Origin: Balaenoptera acutorostrata
Taxonomy: Eukaryota; Chordata; Mammalia; Artiodactyla; Balaenopteridae
Direction of reading: 5' to 3'
Length of the DNA stretch: 64,000 nt
NCBI RefSeq assembly: GCF_949987535.1
Contig: NC_080073.1
Span: 90,497,344-90,561,343, forward strand
A program made the translations under genes and the position numbers. Of this stretch, positions 34,920-45,421 are shown in pieces. The notes beneath the pieces were generated by a model, which was not told the DNA's origin, made no database searches, and saw nothing but the letters and a program-made list of their open reading frames with translations. Each line of letters opens with the position of its first letter. Position 1 is the first letter of the stretch.

Positions 34920-35130
34920 ACCACTTAGTAACTATTTACTACGTCCCCAAAATAGTTTTAGGTGGTTTACATACACTATTGAATACATTCCTTTCAACAA
35001 CCCTATGAAACAGACATTATTGTCACATTTAACAGACTAAACTAAAGCTCGGAGGAGTCACAGGCCTCGGGTAAACTGGCAAGTCACAGATGCAAACTCA
35101 GGTGTAACTGCTTCCGGGGTCACACTTCAT
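34920..35130 (-). repeat. MIR SINE
   Basis: Antisense MIR: 'tcaacaaccctatgaaacag', 'acattattgtcacatttaac' and 'tggcaagtcacagatgcaaa'. Confidence 0.75.
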
Positions 35131-35784
35131 CCACAGGGTGAGGCTCATTTTTTCACTAAAGAGTCCCAGCACCTTTATCAGTACTCAAAGACTCAAAATG
35201 TCTGAGACAGGATTATAACCTCTATCATCTACTTCTAAATCCTAGAAAAATGGAAGCTGTTCTCCTCCTGCTTAATTTATTTTGGTTCATATCATTAGCA
35301 AAACCATTTGTAACACCAGGACAAATTCATTAGGGAAGGATTTTTGACCCTGAGTTTGGCATATCTTTAAAAGCAGACAAATAATGAAGCATAAAGCTAT
35401 GTTCATTAATTTACATGAAGTCTCAAATGGTGATAAAGGACTTGCCTGATGTTTCCCTTAATGTAAATGCCCAAATCAATATTCCTAACCCTCTGGCCTC
35501 ATGCATGCGATCAAACTATAATTCCCAGAGGCCCAGAAGGGCCAGCAGTCAAATGACCTTTATCCTCGTCTCACCTAGGGCTTTGGGGTCATCCCAGCTC
35601 AGAGGAGGCCTGTTGAGAGAACTGATGACACCATTTCCCAGGCTGGAGGGAGGCAGCGGAGAATAGAAAAAGCTGTCCCATGGAATTTAAATGGGGCTGC
35701 CCCTTTAGAAAGCAACATTACAGTTAAGGAACCAGTGAAAGGGTACTGCTTTTCCTTATTTGTGTATTATTAATGTGATGTTTT
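35131..35784. other. Intron sequence with no recognised element
   Basis: Unique sequence. Confidence 0.5.
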
Positions 35785-35801
35785 AAAATACCACCCTTTT
35801 C

Positions 35802-36280
35802 TGGATGCACCTAGAGTCTGTCATACAGAGTCAGAAAGAGAAAAACAAATACCGTATGCTAACACATATATATGGACTCTAAAAAAAAAAAATGGTTCTG
35901 AAGAATCTAGGGGCAGGACAGGAATAAAGACGCAGATGTAGAGAATGGACTTGAGGACACAGGGAGGGGGACGGGTAAGCTGGGACGAAGTGAGAGAGTG
36001 GCATGGACATATATACACTACCAAATGCTACATATATACACTACCAAACACTACTATCTAAAATAGATAGCTAGTGGGAAGCAGCCGCATAGCACAGGGA
36101 GATCAGCTCGGTGCTTTGTGTCCAACCTAGAGGGGTGGGATAGGGAGGGTGGGAGAGAGACACAAGAGGGAGGGGATATGGGGATATATGTATACGTATA
36201 GCTGATTCACTTTGTTATACAGCAGCAACTAACACACCAATGTAAAGCAATTATACTCCAATAAAGATGTTAAAAAAAAA
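35802..36280 (+). mobile_element. 5'-truncated young L1 (3' end only)
   Basis: It begins in the last codons of ORF2 ('cctagagtctgtcatacaga', 'gtatgctaacacatatatat') and runs through the cetartiodactyl L1 3' UTR ('ccgcatagcacagggagatc', 'tgattcactttgttatacag') to poly(A). ATACCACCCTTTTC flanks both ends (35788-35801 and 36280-36293). A 23-bp unit starting ACATATATACACTACC is repeated in tandem at 36007 and 36030. Confidence 0.93.
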
Positions 36281-36293
36281 TACCACCCTTTTC

Positions 36294-37676
36294 AATAGGC
36301 TTACATGAAGGAATTAAAGCAGGCAGGGTCTTGAAATAATAATTTGCCCACCACTGCCATTTGTCATAAAATCCTTTTCACCGTGGCGATTTAAAATCAA
36401 CCTTGTAAAACATACCGTGAGGAAAAACAGAAAAAAAATTTTTTAAAGCCACTTCCTTTAAAAATTTCTGAAGTAGTAGTTAACCTGTCAAAAGCCAAAT
36501 CTCTAGCAATATAATTTAAATGCTGGATTACACTGTTCCTTCCTGGCCATCCATCCAAAGCCCCACGTATGATGTATGATTTTTTTCTAAACAACAGCAA
36601 ACATTAACGGTTATGCTTATCAAGTGTGAGAGTTCACTCCTGGTTGAGCAGGATGACACGCTTGGCAGGGTTTGGACAAAGGCTGGCCTACGTCATTCCA
36701 TAATCGGTCAGATGGCTGTACACACGGCTTCTTCACGTGTCCTCGTCAAGCTCATGAGAGGGTGTCACTCACATTTGGATTCCAGAGTCCACCACCACAA
36801 TAAGCGAGAATATAGATAATATGAACTTCTTTGTCATTAATCCTAAAGCTTAATTAACATGCCCTTGACATTTCTTTTGAGGGAAAAGATAATACATATA
36901 TTAAAACAATTTTGGAATTATATAGCCAGATAAATATCACTCATCATTGTTCTGAATGTTAAGTCGTCGCTATATACTTTTTTGGGGAGCACTTAACAAT
37001 TGTGTTGAAGAAAGGACATCAAATGATGCTTAGAAATGTGATACACATTTTCATTTCACACTCCATCAGCTTTTACAGCTGTAGCTCAATGAAATGTAAG
37101 AGAGAGCTTGGCAAACAGCCGTATTTACCAAGGTATAAAATAGGGGTCAGGTTACTTTTTTATAGAAAGAAAAAAATGTTTAATTTTCACTCCACATTAC
37201 TCAAGCAGATATTCAGCTAACACCCTAGAGAAAGGCACCATAACCACATATACTGACATGGTTTAATGCCTGTTTAACTGTATGTAGGTTTTTCCTATAT
37301 TACAAACAGCTTTGCAAAGCACAAAAATTATCCTTTCCTTACCCCCTTCCACTCAGGATCTACTGACACAGAAACATACTGGATCAGATCATCTTCCGTG
37401 TTAAATCTTTCACCTGAAAATAATGGCTTTTGCCCTCTGTTTCTAGCCTAGAAGCAGAAACAGCTTATTCCCTTCACAGGCAGAGAAGCAAAGCTATAGG
37501 CATCAGCATAAATGCATCTTTCTAATTCAGATTTCAATCTGTCAGAAAGGATTAAAGCCTCATGCATACATAAAAAGGGTACTATAAATGATAACAGAAA
37601 CATGGTGGGAAATCACTGTGCTTCCAGAGCTGCTGTTTTACTAGCAGGGTAGAGAGGAAAAGCATCTTCTACTCAC
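36294..37676. other. Unique intron sequence next to the penultimate exon
   Basis: No repeat is recognised over nearly 1.4 kb, unusual for this window. The block 36610-36900 retains CpGs and includes TACGTCATTCC and TTAATTAA motifs. Confidence 0.45.
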
Positions 37677-37841
37677 CTCTGTTAAACCTGAGATTTCTCC
37701 TTTTGCTAATGGTTTGCTGATGGATGGCGTGTATACTTTGGCATCTGAAACTGGCTGCCCTTTCATAAAATGTTTTCCTGATTCATAAACGTTCACTTCG
37801 ACCATTTTCCCCATGAATGTGGGGTTCTTTGGCACTAAAAC
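37677..37841 (-). CDS. CDKAL1: CDKAL1 penultimate coding exon (second half of TRAM domain)
   Basis: These 165 bases encode 55 residues, [12 protein letters not shown] to G-E-I-S-G-L-T-E, about residues 462-516 if the protein has its usual 579 residues. They complete the TRAM domain, a small OB-like beta-barrel that binds tRNA in methylthiotransferases, and begin the linker to the anchor. The acceptor is a T-run ending TTTTTTAAG (minus strand, from 37842) and the donor is AGAG/GTGAGT at 37676. Both junctions are phase 0. The match to mammalian CDKAL1 is nearly residue for residue from memory, with conservative changes such as V-N-V for V-D-I. No break is seen. Confidence 0.96.
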
Positions 37842-40813
37842 CTTAAAAAAAATTCGAGAAGGCTTAATTTTTAAAAATAAAATTTTATCTTAGAACAGTT
37901 TTAGACTTACAGAATTATTAAGATAGCACAGAGAGTTCATATACCCCAGACGCAGTGTCCCTCTTATTAACGTCTTATGTTGGTATGATACATGTGTCAC
38001 AATTAAATGAGCCAATATTGGTGTATTACTATTAACTAAAGTCCACACTTTATTCAGAGTTCCTCACTTGTCCCTTAATGTCCTTTTTCTCTTTGGGGAT
38101 CCCTTCCTAAGTGGGCTCTATCTTCCAGGTGCTCAAGGACATGGGGATCTCGCAGGAAGGGGAGGCATTTCTGGGAGGGGTAAGGGGCTACAGACAGCGC
38201 TCTCTCCTTGTGGGATGCCTGTGGTCCTAGGGCACGTGGAAGGCAGGCCTGGAACCGCCCGAGGCATCAGCCAGTCACTCTTGGACAGGCCTTTGATACC
38301 CTGCTCTTGGCTGTCCCAGGCAATGAAGAAAACTGGGACAACACCGATGAAAGCCTTGTACTTTTAATACCTTCCAAGTTTGCTGTCAGAGTCAGGATTT
38401 GAGCAGCCACTTCAAATAAAGGCCCGCATGTTTGGGTACATATGTGTGTGTGCAAGTGCACATGTGGGTGTGTGTTTTGGGGGAAGAGGAAGAACATTTC
38501 AAAGCCACCTTTTCAATATTCCAAACCTTGGTGTTTGGAGCTAAATGACTCCTTTAACTGATGGCTGTCATTCATTTCTTTCGCTCTGTTATGAAAAGCG
38601 TGTATTTGTTAGTTCTACCTCCACGTAGAAGCAGGCCTCTGAAGGGTACTTTGGCTGGCTCACAGGAAACTGTCAGATGGTCCCTTTCCACTAGAGATTA
38701 CTGACGGAGGTACTTGTTTACCTCGAGCAAATGTTTCCCCTCCTCTTGGACTTACAGGTAGTTTGTATGTATTATGTCTCCCTCACACTTCTATTTCAGT
38801 ACTTGAGCTACTTGCCAATCTTTTCAAGTCATAATCCAAGATAAATAGACTAATTCTAATCCAGCAATACTTTGATATCTAGATACAATCTTCTGGAAGT
38901 CATCTTTTTGTAGAAAAATAATTCCCATGAAATCTTTGATATGCTTGGTTGTAGAGAGCAAAAAAAAAAAAAAAAAAAAAATCAGATGAGAGCCAGAAGT
39001 TCCACAGCCAATTTCTCCGAGAGGCAGAAATGGATCTTGGTCTTTCTGAGTTTGATTTTTTATGGCCACTGAGTACACTGCTTCATCAAAGTATAGGAAG
39101 AAAAGTCACCTGGGTGGTGGATTACTCATGGCAAGCAAATGGACTACAGGAGCTTTAGTATCAGGATATGAAAGCCCTTTTAAATCAGTTTTTATAAAAC
39201 AAGAAAATCTCTAGAGCAAACTATCCCTGGGAGATCTGGTACTATTCTCGGGGAAAATAACTCTCCTTGATCTGCTGCCTTGATCTGAATGAAGGGCTCA
39301 GTGTTTTTTTCCCTCCGGTTTTAATAATTGGAAAAAGCTCGACTGCTTTAAATTGGAGGAAACAGCTAATGAGGCATGCCATCGCCTTTAAAATGAAGGG
39401 GAAAAAAGTTCCCTGCTGAGGCGAAAACCCAGATGGCAAGAGAAAGGAGAGGAAAGAGGCAACCAAAATACGATCAAGCTCCTCCTGAGGGCTGAGCAGA
39501 AGTTTGGCCTGAAAAGGAAAATGGTTCTCTGGAGTCAATTACTGAGGTGGAAAACGGAGAAGACAGACTCAGCTCAAACATGCAGTGTTCGGAATCCATC
39601 CTCAACTGTAGTCTCTACTGGGGACTGAGCAGGGCACCTTCAGTCTGGGCCATGAAAAGCTCCCCCGCTTTCCCTGAGGACCCAGTGCCCAGTCTGAGAC
39701 GATTCCACGTGGACCATCCACGCTGGAGGCCCCTCCAGCTCCTGCTTCCCTGCTTTCTAACATGGGCGGTCGGCTTCCCTTGCCCATCCCTTACGTGACT
39801 TGCCCAGGCTGGCCTGAAGAGCCTTCCCAAGCCATGACCCACAGAAAAAAATTTCACTTGTCATTTGATGAGAGTAGGAAAAAAAAAAGAAAAGTAGGAA
39901 AACTCACTTGATATTAAGAAAAGCGAATACGATCCAGGGATGACCCATGAAATCCCTATGCCCTTATGAGAGTCTGTAACCTGGAGGGGCATATGACACC
40001 TCCTCCTTGGCCCTTCCCAGGGTCCATGGCCCCTGAAGGAGGCACTGTTTTCTTCAATCGCTTTTGAACTGCTTTACCACCTGGGGTAGTGGAATCCCAA
40101 ATGCTGAAATAGAAGTCTGGCTGCTGGTGGGGCAAAGCACGCTACTTTAACGGGCAGGGAGTGGGGAGCCCTTCGGGTTGGCCTCGAACAAAACTCTCAT
40201 AGTGAAGTTGGTTTGATCCTTACGCTGGTCTCCAGAGTTGTTCACACGACTTGAGTTGAGTCCAACGAACAGACTCTTTTCCCTTTGCCCCCAGCGTTTT
40301 TTTATCAATGTGGAAGTTAAAAAAACCAAAAAAACCCCAAAAAACAACACCTGAAACTAAACAAAACTAAAAAAGCCAACCAACAGACCAACCAATCAAA
40401 AGCCTGTGTGAGTGCTGTGACAGGGACAGGAAATCCCTGCCCTTCCAGGCTGATGTCGCCGGTACAGACATCCTTCCTGTCTTCTGGACAGAACTTTCCC
40501 CTCCACGTTGCCAGGCTGTGGGGATTTTGGCAGTGAGAATTGCCTGTTCCAAACTCCGCAAAGCCAGAGGCTGGTCCTGTCAAAGATGAATGAGGACTAA
40601 AACACACTTATTCCTTTGTATAGAATGTTTTGGAGATTAAGCCACAAAGATAAGCCCCATGTTAGCCTGGTTGGCTTGATGCTATAAAATAGCCTTCTTG
40701 CGACAAGATTCTACACCTCCCCCCTGCTTTAAGTCTCTTTTGCTTAAATTGATTTACTTTTAGAAGTCTTTCTCATTTTGGAGAAACCCTAAGAACATGG
40801 GATTATCTCTTAC
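37842..40813 (-). other. CDKAL1: CDKAL1 intron between the last two TRAM exons (3.0 kb)
   Basis: The intron starts with GTAAGA at 40813 (minus strand) and ends at the AAG acceptor beside 37841. Apart from an L1M fragment, an A-run at about 38960-38981 and an A/C-rich tract at about 40316-40400, it holds no recognised element. Confidence 0.85.
37865..38065 (-). repeat. Ancient L1M fragment
   Basis: Antisense old L1: 'agaacagttttagacttaca', 'gcacagagagttcatatacc', 'ttaacgtcttatgttggtat' and 'taactaaagtccacacttta'. It begins only 24 bp upstream of the penultimate exon, next to its branch-point region. Confidence 0.7.
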
Positions 40814-40897
40814 CTGCTCATAGAATCGATTGTGTGCAACATAAAACTTGGAATCAAAAGATTCTTCTGTGACTAACACTCTTTGTCTCTCACCAAT
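40814..40897 (-). CDS. CDKAL1: CDKAL1 exon encoding the first half of the TRAM domain
   Basis: These 84 bases encode 28 residues, [16 protein letters not shown] to H-N-R-F-Y-E-Q, about residues 434-461. They start the TRAM domain, which in CDKAL1 helps position the anticodon stem of lysine tRNA for methylthiolation by the upstream radical-SAM domain (not in this window). The acceptor is a pyrimidine tract ending TCTCCACAG and the donor is GAGCAG/GTAAGA. Phase 0 on both sides joins it cleanly to 37677-37841. Compared with the human protein as I recall it, the two visible differences are Q to R. The preceding exon is not within the next 23 kb. Confidence 0.96.
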
Positions 40898-43361
40898 CTG
40901 TGGAGAGAAGGGGAGAAAAACAGGAGAGATCAGGGCAAACACCTGAGAATCCAAAATAAATGCCAACCCAAATAGTTATGGACCAGTAAGTCGTGTCTTC
41001 TTGAATTTAAAGTAGACTCCAGATTGCTAGCTACTTAACAGCCAATACAAGAATCACTGATTCAAATTTCCAGAAAGACATTATTATCTATGTAGTAATA
41101 TAAAATTAGTGTAGAACAAAATCTTATTTTCTTACAGAACTATGAAACAAAACTTGATCTTATTTCCTTCTTCAACATAAGTTAGATAATTAAGGCTTCT
41201 AAGACATACAAAAATCTTCTAAATATCACTTTGTTTTTCTTGAAACAAAGTTGCAAAACAAGCCAGAACAAGCTGCTTCTAATCCAAATTCATGAAAATA
41301 TTTTGGCAATATGAAAGTGGTAATAAACATTAATTTGAGTTATGAGGGATGTAACACTAAAGAAAATACCTTAAAAACTAGTCATTAAGTCCCTGTACCT
41401 AAACATTTCTCACGTTACATGCAATTCTGAAATTATGATTAATTCAGTTATTTACTTGTTATATACGTTTTCTCTGTCATGGGCAACTGTCTCTTTTTTG
41501 TTGCAGGCATGATCCCATATTCATTTTATTTTTTTAAGAGAAAGACAGCAAAAATAGGGGACTGTTAATTCTCTACAGGATCTATATTTACGACCTAAGC
41601 ATGCATTTTTAATAACCAAGAAGTTAAATCAGCCAAAACGTTGGTTAAAGCAATGTGACCATTTCAAAATAGTCTACTATTTCCAACTTCATTCTACTGT
41701 GAAATGCAACATTTAAAGTATCATTACTTTTTTTTTTTTTTTTACAACATGGTCAAAATGTCTGATTTAGCAAACCAGCTGTATTGGATAATTGTGCCTG
41801 GAATCATTTTTGCCATTGCTACTTGATAAATACAACCCTCTATGTTAAAGCACATTGGCAAGATTTTTTAAACGAAATCCCTATTCTCATATGTAGGGAC
41901 TTGTCACCATGTTCAGGCAGTTACCACTCAGGAAACATAAACACAGCTGCACTAAATAGACCACCTAACAAAAAGAAAAAAACAAGAACACCAAACTCTT
42001 CTGTCCATTATACAATGCCAATACCTAAAAACACCATAATTTGCTCTTTTTCACTCTCTCATTCAAATGTAGCCCCCTTAGCCGAAGGTTGTAAGGTTTC
42101 TAGGATACTTATCAAACACTTAACTTAGCTCACTCCTTGAAAACCAGTGAAAAGTTCCCGCACTATTGTCTCTTTTAAAGATCAAGGAGAAACAAAAGAA
42201 CAACTCCCAGCTTCTACTTTGAGCTTTAATGGTCCTGTTTATTAAAAAAGACTGATGAATATTGGGTTTCACTGAAGTATATTCTACTGGAAGGAAACTT
42301 AGAATGTTTGCACACATTTCACAGTGTGAGTTGCTTATAACTTAAGATAAGTATCTGTCAATGGTTCTTAAGGAAATCTGCAATTACACTTCATCTAACA
42401 TTAAGTTTTCAGGAAATTAACAACAATACGAGAGAGCAGAGCCACTGAAAACGTATGCCGCTTCTTTCCTCTTGTTGGAATTAACGTGGACAGTTGTAGT
42501 AATCATTTTTGGGCTATTCCATTTTATCTGGAGAGAATAACGATGACAGTAATATATACATATTGAGTTAGAAAGACTTGCTATGTTTATACAGTAGAGG
42601 GCAGGGCTTTCGATCAACCATCAGAGAACTATTTGTATGTGAGTATTTAACTATTATTTGCCAAAGGGATTCAGGAAAATTGCTACGGGCAGTAATTTAT
42701 AGTGGCAAACACCTCTCCAATCACCCTTTTGGTCCCCTCAACTATGGATTCTGTCTCATTGGTGAGGCTCTTAAAGTCCCCCAGAGGCTACTGAGCAAAA
42801 ATGAACATAAGCAAGATAGGACTTTGATGAAAAACTGACGCAGTCTATCCCCAACCCCTAAAAAATCCAACAAAAACAAATAATAAATGCTCTACGCAGT
42901 ACTTTTTTTTTAAGAAAGAAGTTGCAATGAAGTGAATTATCAAATATGACCTTTAAGAGAATCAACTGTTTCAAATAACCTTAAAAACAACAAGGAAGTT
43001 AAGGAAGGGGGGGCGGGTTTCAGCTGGAACTCTGGAAGAGGCAACTTTGCCCTGGTGACAATAAGGAAACTTATGGGCCAAACGTATTATTAGCCTCAAA
43101 TGTTTTTTCAAATGAGCCACCTCCTTACTCTCCAATTGTTTTCTCCCCAGCCCCACACGATAGCCCAGTATGGTTAAAGACCACATAACAAGATTTAGGA
43201 TAATCATCCTGATTTACCTAAGAATGCCTCTGCTATCCAGCAAGGAAGTCCTGTTCTCAGAGGAAAAAGCAGGACTTCAGGAGAAAAAGGGCAACCGTTA
43301 CCCTTAGGCCACTAGGACTACAGCCACCCAGCTTTCTCTTATGCTAAAGGCAGAGCTAATC
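40898..43361. other. Intron sequence with no recognised element
   Basis: A 2.4-kb stretch of AT-rich sequence without a nameable repeat. T-runs are at about 41729-41745 and 42903-42911. Confidence 0.5.
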
Positions 43362-43369
43362 CACTAAAG

Positions 43370-43544
43370 CAGGGGTCCCCAACCCCTGGGCCACGGACAG
43401 GGTCGCAGAGCAGGAGGTGAGCGGCGGGCGAGTGAGTGAAGCTTCACGTGCTGCTCCCCATCGCTCGCATTACAGCCCCCCAATCCGTGAAAAACTGTCT
43501 TTCACAAAACTGGTCCCTGGTGCCAAAAAGGCTGGGGACCACTG
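43370..43544 (+). mobile_element. Non-autonomous hAT element, MER1-like
   Basis: It starts CAGGGGTCCCCAACCCCTGG and ends AAGGCTGGGGACCACTG, giving inverted termini, with 'agcaggaggtgagcggcggg' inside. Flanking octamers CACTAAAG (43362-43369) and CCCTAGAG (43545-43552) match at six of eight positions. The 175-bp length implies an internal deletion relative to the family as I know it. Confidence 0.88.
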
Positions 43545-43552
43545 CCCTAGAG

Positions 43553-44715
43553 GGACCAGTTTGTCTTAGAGAACGATGGGTGTACACTGTGTCTTCTCTG
43601 AGATTCTGCAACATCTACTCTCTGCTGACATGCTGATATTCTGCTGAGAAGGCGGCTTCCTGGGCTACTCACCATCCCTGTCCGAACCTTCCCTAAGAGC
43701 TGGAACCTCCGGCAGGAAGGCAAGGTTACATCGCTGGCTTAAGACAAGCTCTTTGAAGAGGAAGTTAACAACAAGACTGCTTGAGTAATTTAAAAAATGA
43801 ACAGACTCCTGAGTTTATAGAATATTTGTATACATACACACACACACACATATATTTTGAGAATGTAGAGGAGGTTGAAAACAATGGTTTCCATAAACTT
43901 TGTGACTGGTAGCACAATGCGGCTGTTCAGCAGGGATGATTAAGATGCAAGTGGAACTGTAAACCCAAAGAATGGTCGGTCGGTCTGGAGGGTGATTTTA
44001 AGATAACTGGAACTTTCAAGGACAGGAAGAAAGGGGGAAGTTATTTGGAGGGAGAAGGAATGGTCAGAAGCAGGAATGCACAGTTCTAGTAGAGCCCAGG
44101 GGAGAGGAAGAGGAAGAAGGTTTATTCAAAACCATCAAATGCCACATATTCGAACTGGACAGTAGGGTGAGAGGACATGGGTCTGGGTAGATTATTTTTA
44201 AGGTAAAAGAGATTTGGCTACATTTTGGGACTCTGCTTTCCTCATAGAAAAAAATGAGAGTTTGGAAGAAGTGACGTGGAGCTGGGGAGAGGTGAGCAGG
44301 GCTGAAGAGGAAGTAGATTCTGATTTTTAGAGGACCTTTCAGTTCCAAAATTCTCAGTCGTCATTCATGGTAGATTTGGTCTGCTCACAAGGTTTCAGAT
44401 GAAGGAAATATGTACTCTAAATCCAGGCTGTCTCTTTTTTCACAGTAACTGTATGCTTAGAGCCCTCTGCAAATTACAGGTACTTTCTTGCTGCACTTAA
44501 AGTAACAACGTGATCTTAATACCCACCAAGAAACATTTACAAAGTCTTTCATAGAGCTATTCAGTGACCTGAACCCCGAAGAATCCTGTCAAAATCTTCC
44601 CAACAAAGCCCTTTTTAAAATAACCTCTTTTCCTTCTGATTTTCTTTACAGGTATATAATTTATAGCTGATTAAATAAAATGCTTCTTTAATTTCTAGAG
44701 CATTTTAGAGTTTAA
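43553..44715. other. Intron sequence with a (CA)n tract
   Basis: A short (AC)n tract is at about 43832-43851. Otherwise no element is recognised. Confidence 0.55.
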
Positions 44716-44729
44716 GAACTAGGGCTGGG

Positions 44730-45074
44730 GGACTTCCCTGGTGGCTCAGTGGTTAAGAATCCACCTGCCAATGCAGGGGACACAGGTTCAATCCCTGATC
44801 CAGGAAGATCCCACATGCCACAGAGCAACTAAGCCCATGCACCACAACTAGTGAGCCTGCATTCTAGAACCCGTGAGCCACAACTACTGAGCCCGCGTGC
44901 CTAGAGCTCGTGCTCTGCAGCAAAAGAAGCCACCGCAATGAGAAGCTCGCGCACCACAACGAAAGTAGCCCCTGCTCGCCACAACTAGAGAAAGCCGTGA
45001 GCAGCAACGAAGACCCAACACAGCCAAAAATAAATAAATAAATAAATAAATGTATTAAAAAAAAAAAAAAAAGG
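44730..45074 (+). mobile_element. CHR-type SINE, first of a nested pair
   Basis: The full-length copy runs from 'ggacttccctggtggctcag' with B box 'ggttcaatccc' to 'aacacagccaaaaataaata' and an A-run. The left target-site duplication GAACTAGGGCTGGG is at 44716-44729; its partner lies beyond the second SINE at 45408-45421. Confidence 0.95.
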
Positions 45075-45337
45075 GTTTCCCTGGTGGCGCAATGGTTGAG
45101 AATCTGCCTGCCAATGTAGGGGACACGGGTTCGACCGCTGGTCTGGGAGGATCCCACATGGCGCGGAGCAACTAGGCCCATGAGCCACAATTACTGAGCC
45201 TGCGCGTCTGGAGCCTGTGCTCCGCAACAAGAGAGGCCGCGAGAGTGAGAGGCCCGCGCACCGTGATGAAGAGTGGCCCCCACTTGCCGCAACTAGAGAA
45301 AACCCTCGCACAGAAACGAAGACCCAGCACAGCCATA

Positions 45338-45397
<60 letters not shown>

Positions 45398-45407
45398 ACG
45401 AACGAAC
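45075..45407 (+). mobile_element. CHR-type SINE, second of a nested pair, with (GAAA)n tail
   Basis: This copy belongs to a different subfamily ('gagaggccgcgagagtgag', 'cgatgaagagtggccccc' variants). It appears to have landed in the A-tail of the first. Its tail is a (GAAA)n microsatellite at about 45338-45397, turning into (GAAC)n at 45397-45412 where it meets the duplication. Confidence 0.93.
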
Positions 45408-45421
45408 GAACTAGGGCTGGG

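Larger units (their letters stand above)
4964..37676 (-). other. CDKAL1: CDKAL1 last intron (32.7 kb)
   Basis: The intron begins with a GTGAGT donor (37671-37676 on the minus strand) and ends with the TATAG acceptor next to 4963. It is filled mainly with repeats listed separately, including the largest L1 in the window. I find no additional CDKAL1 coding sequence in it. Confidence 0.85.

Noticed and set aside
45338..45412. Tandem tetramers as a CRISPR-like array
   Set aside because: Units are 4 bp without spacers; this is a SINE-tail microsatellite in a mammalian genome.
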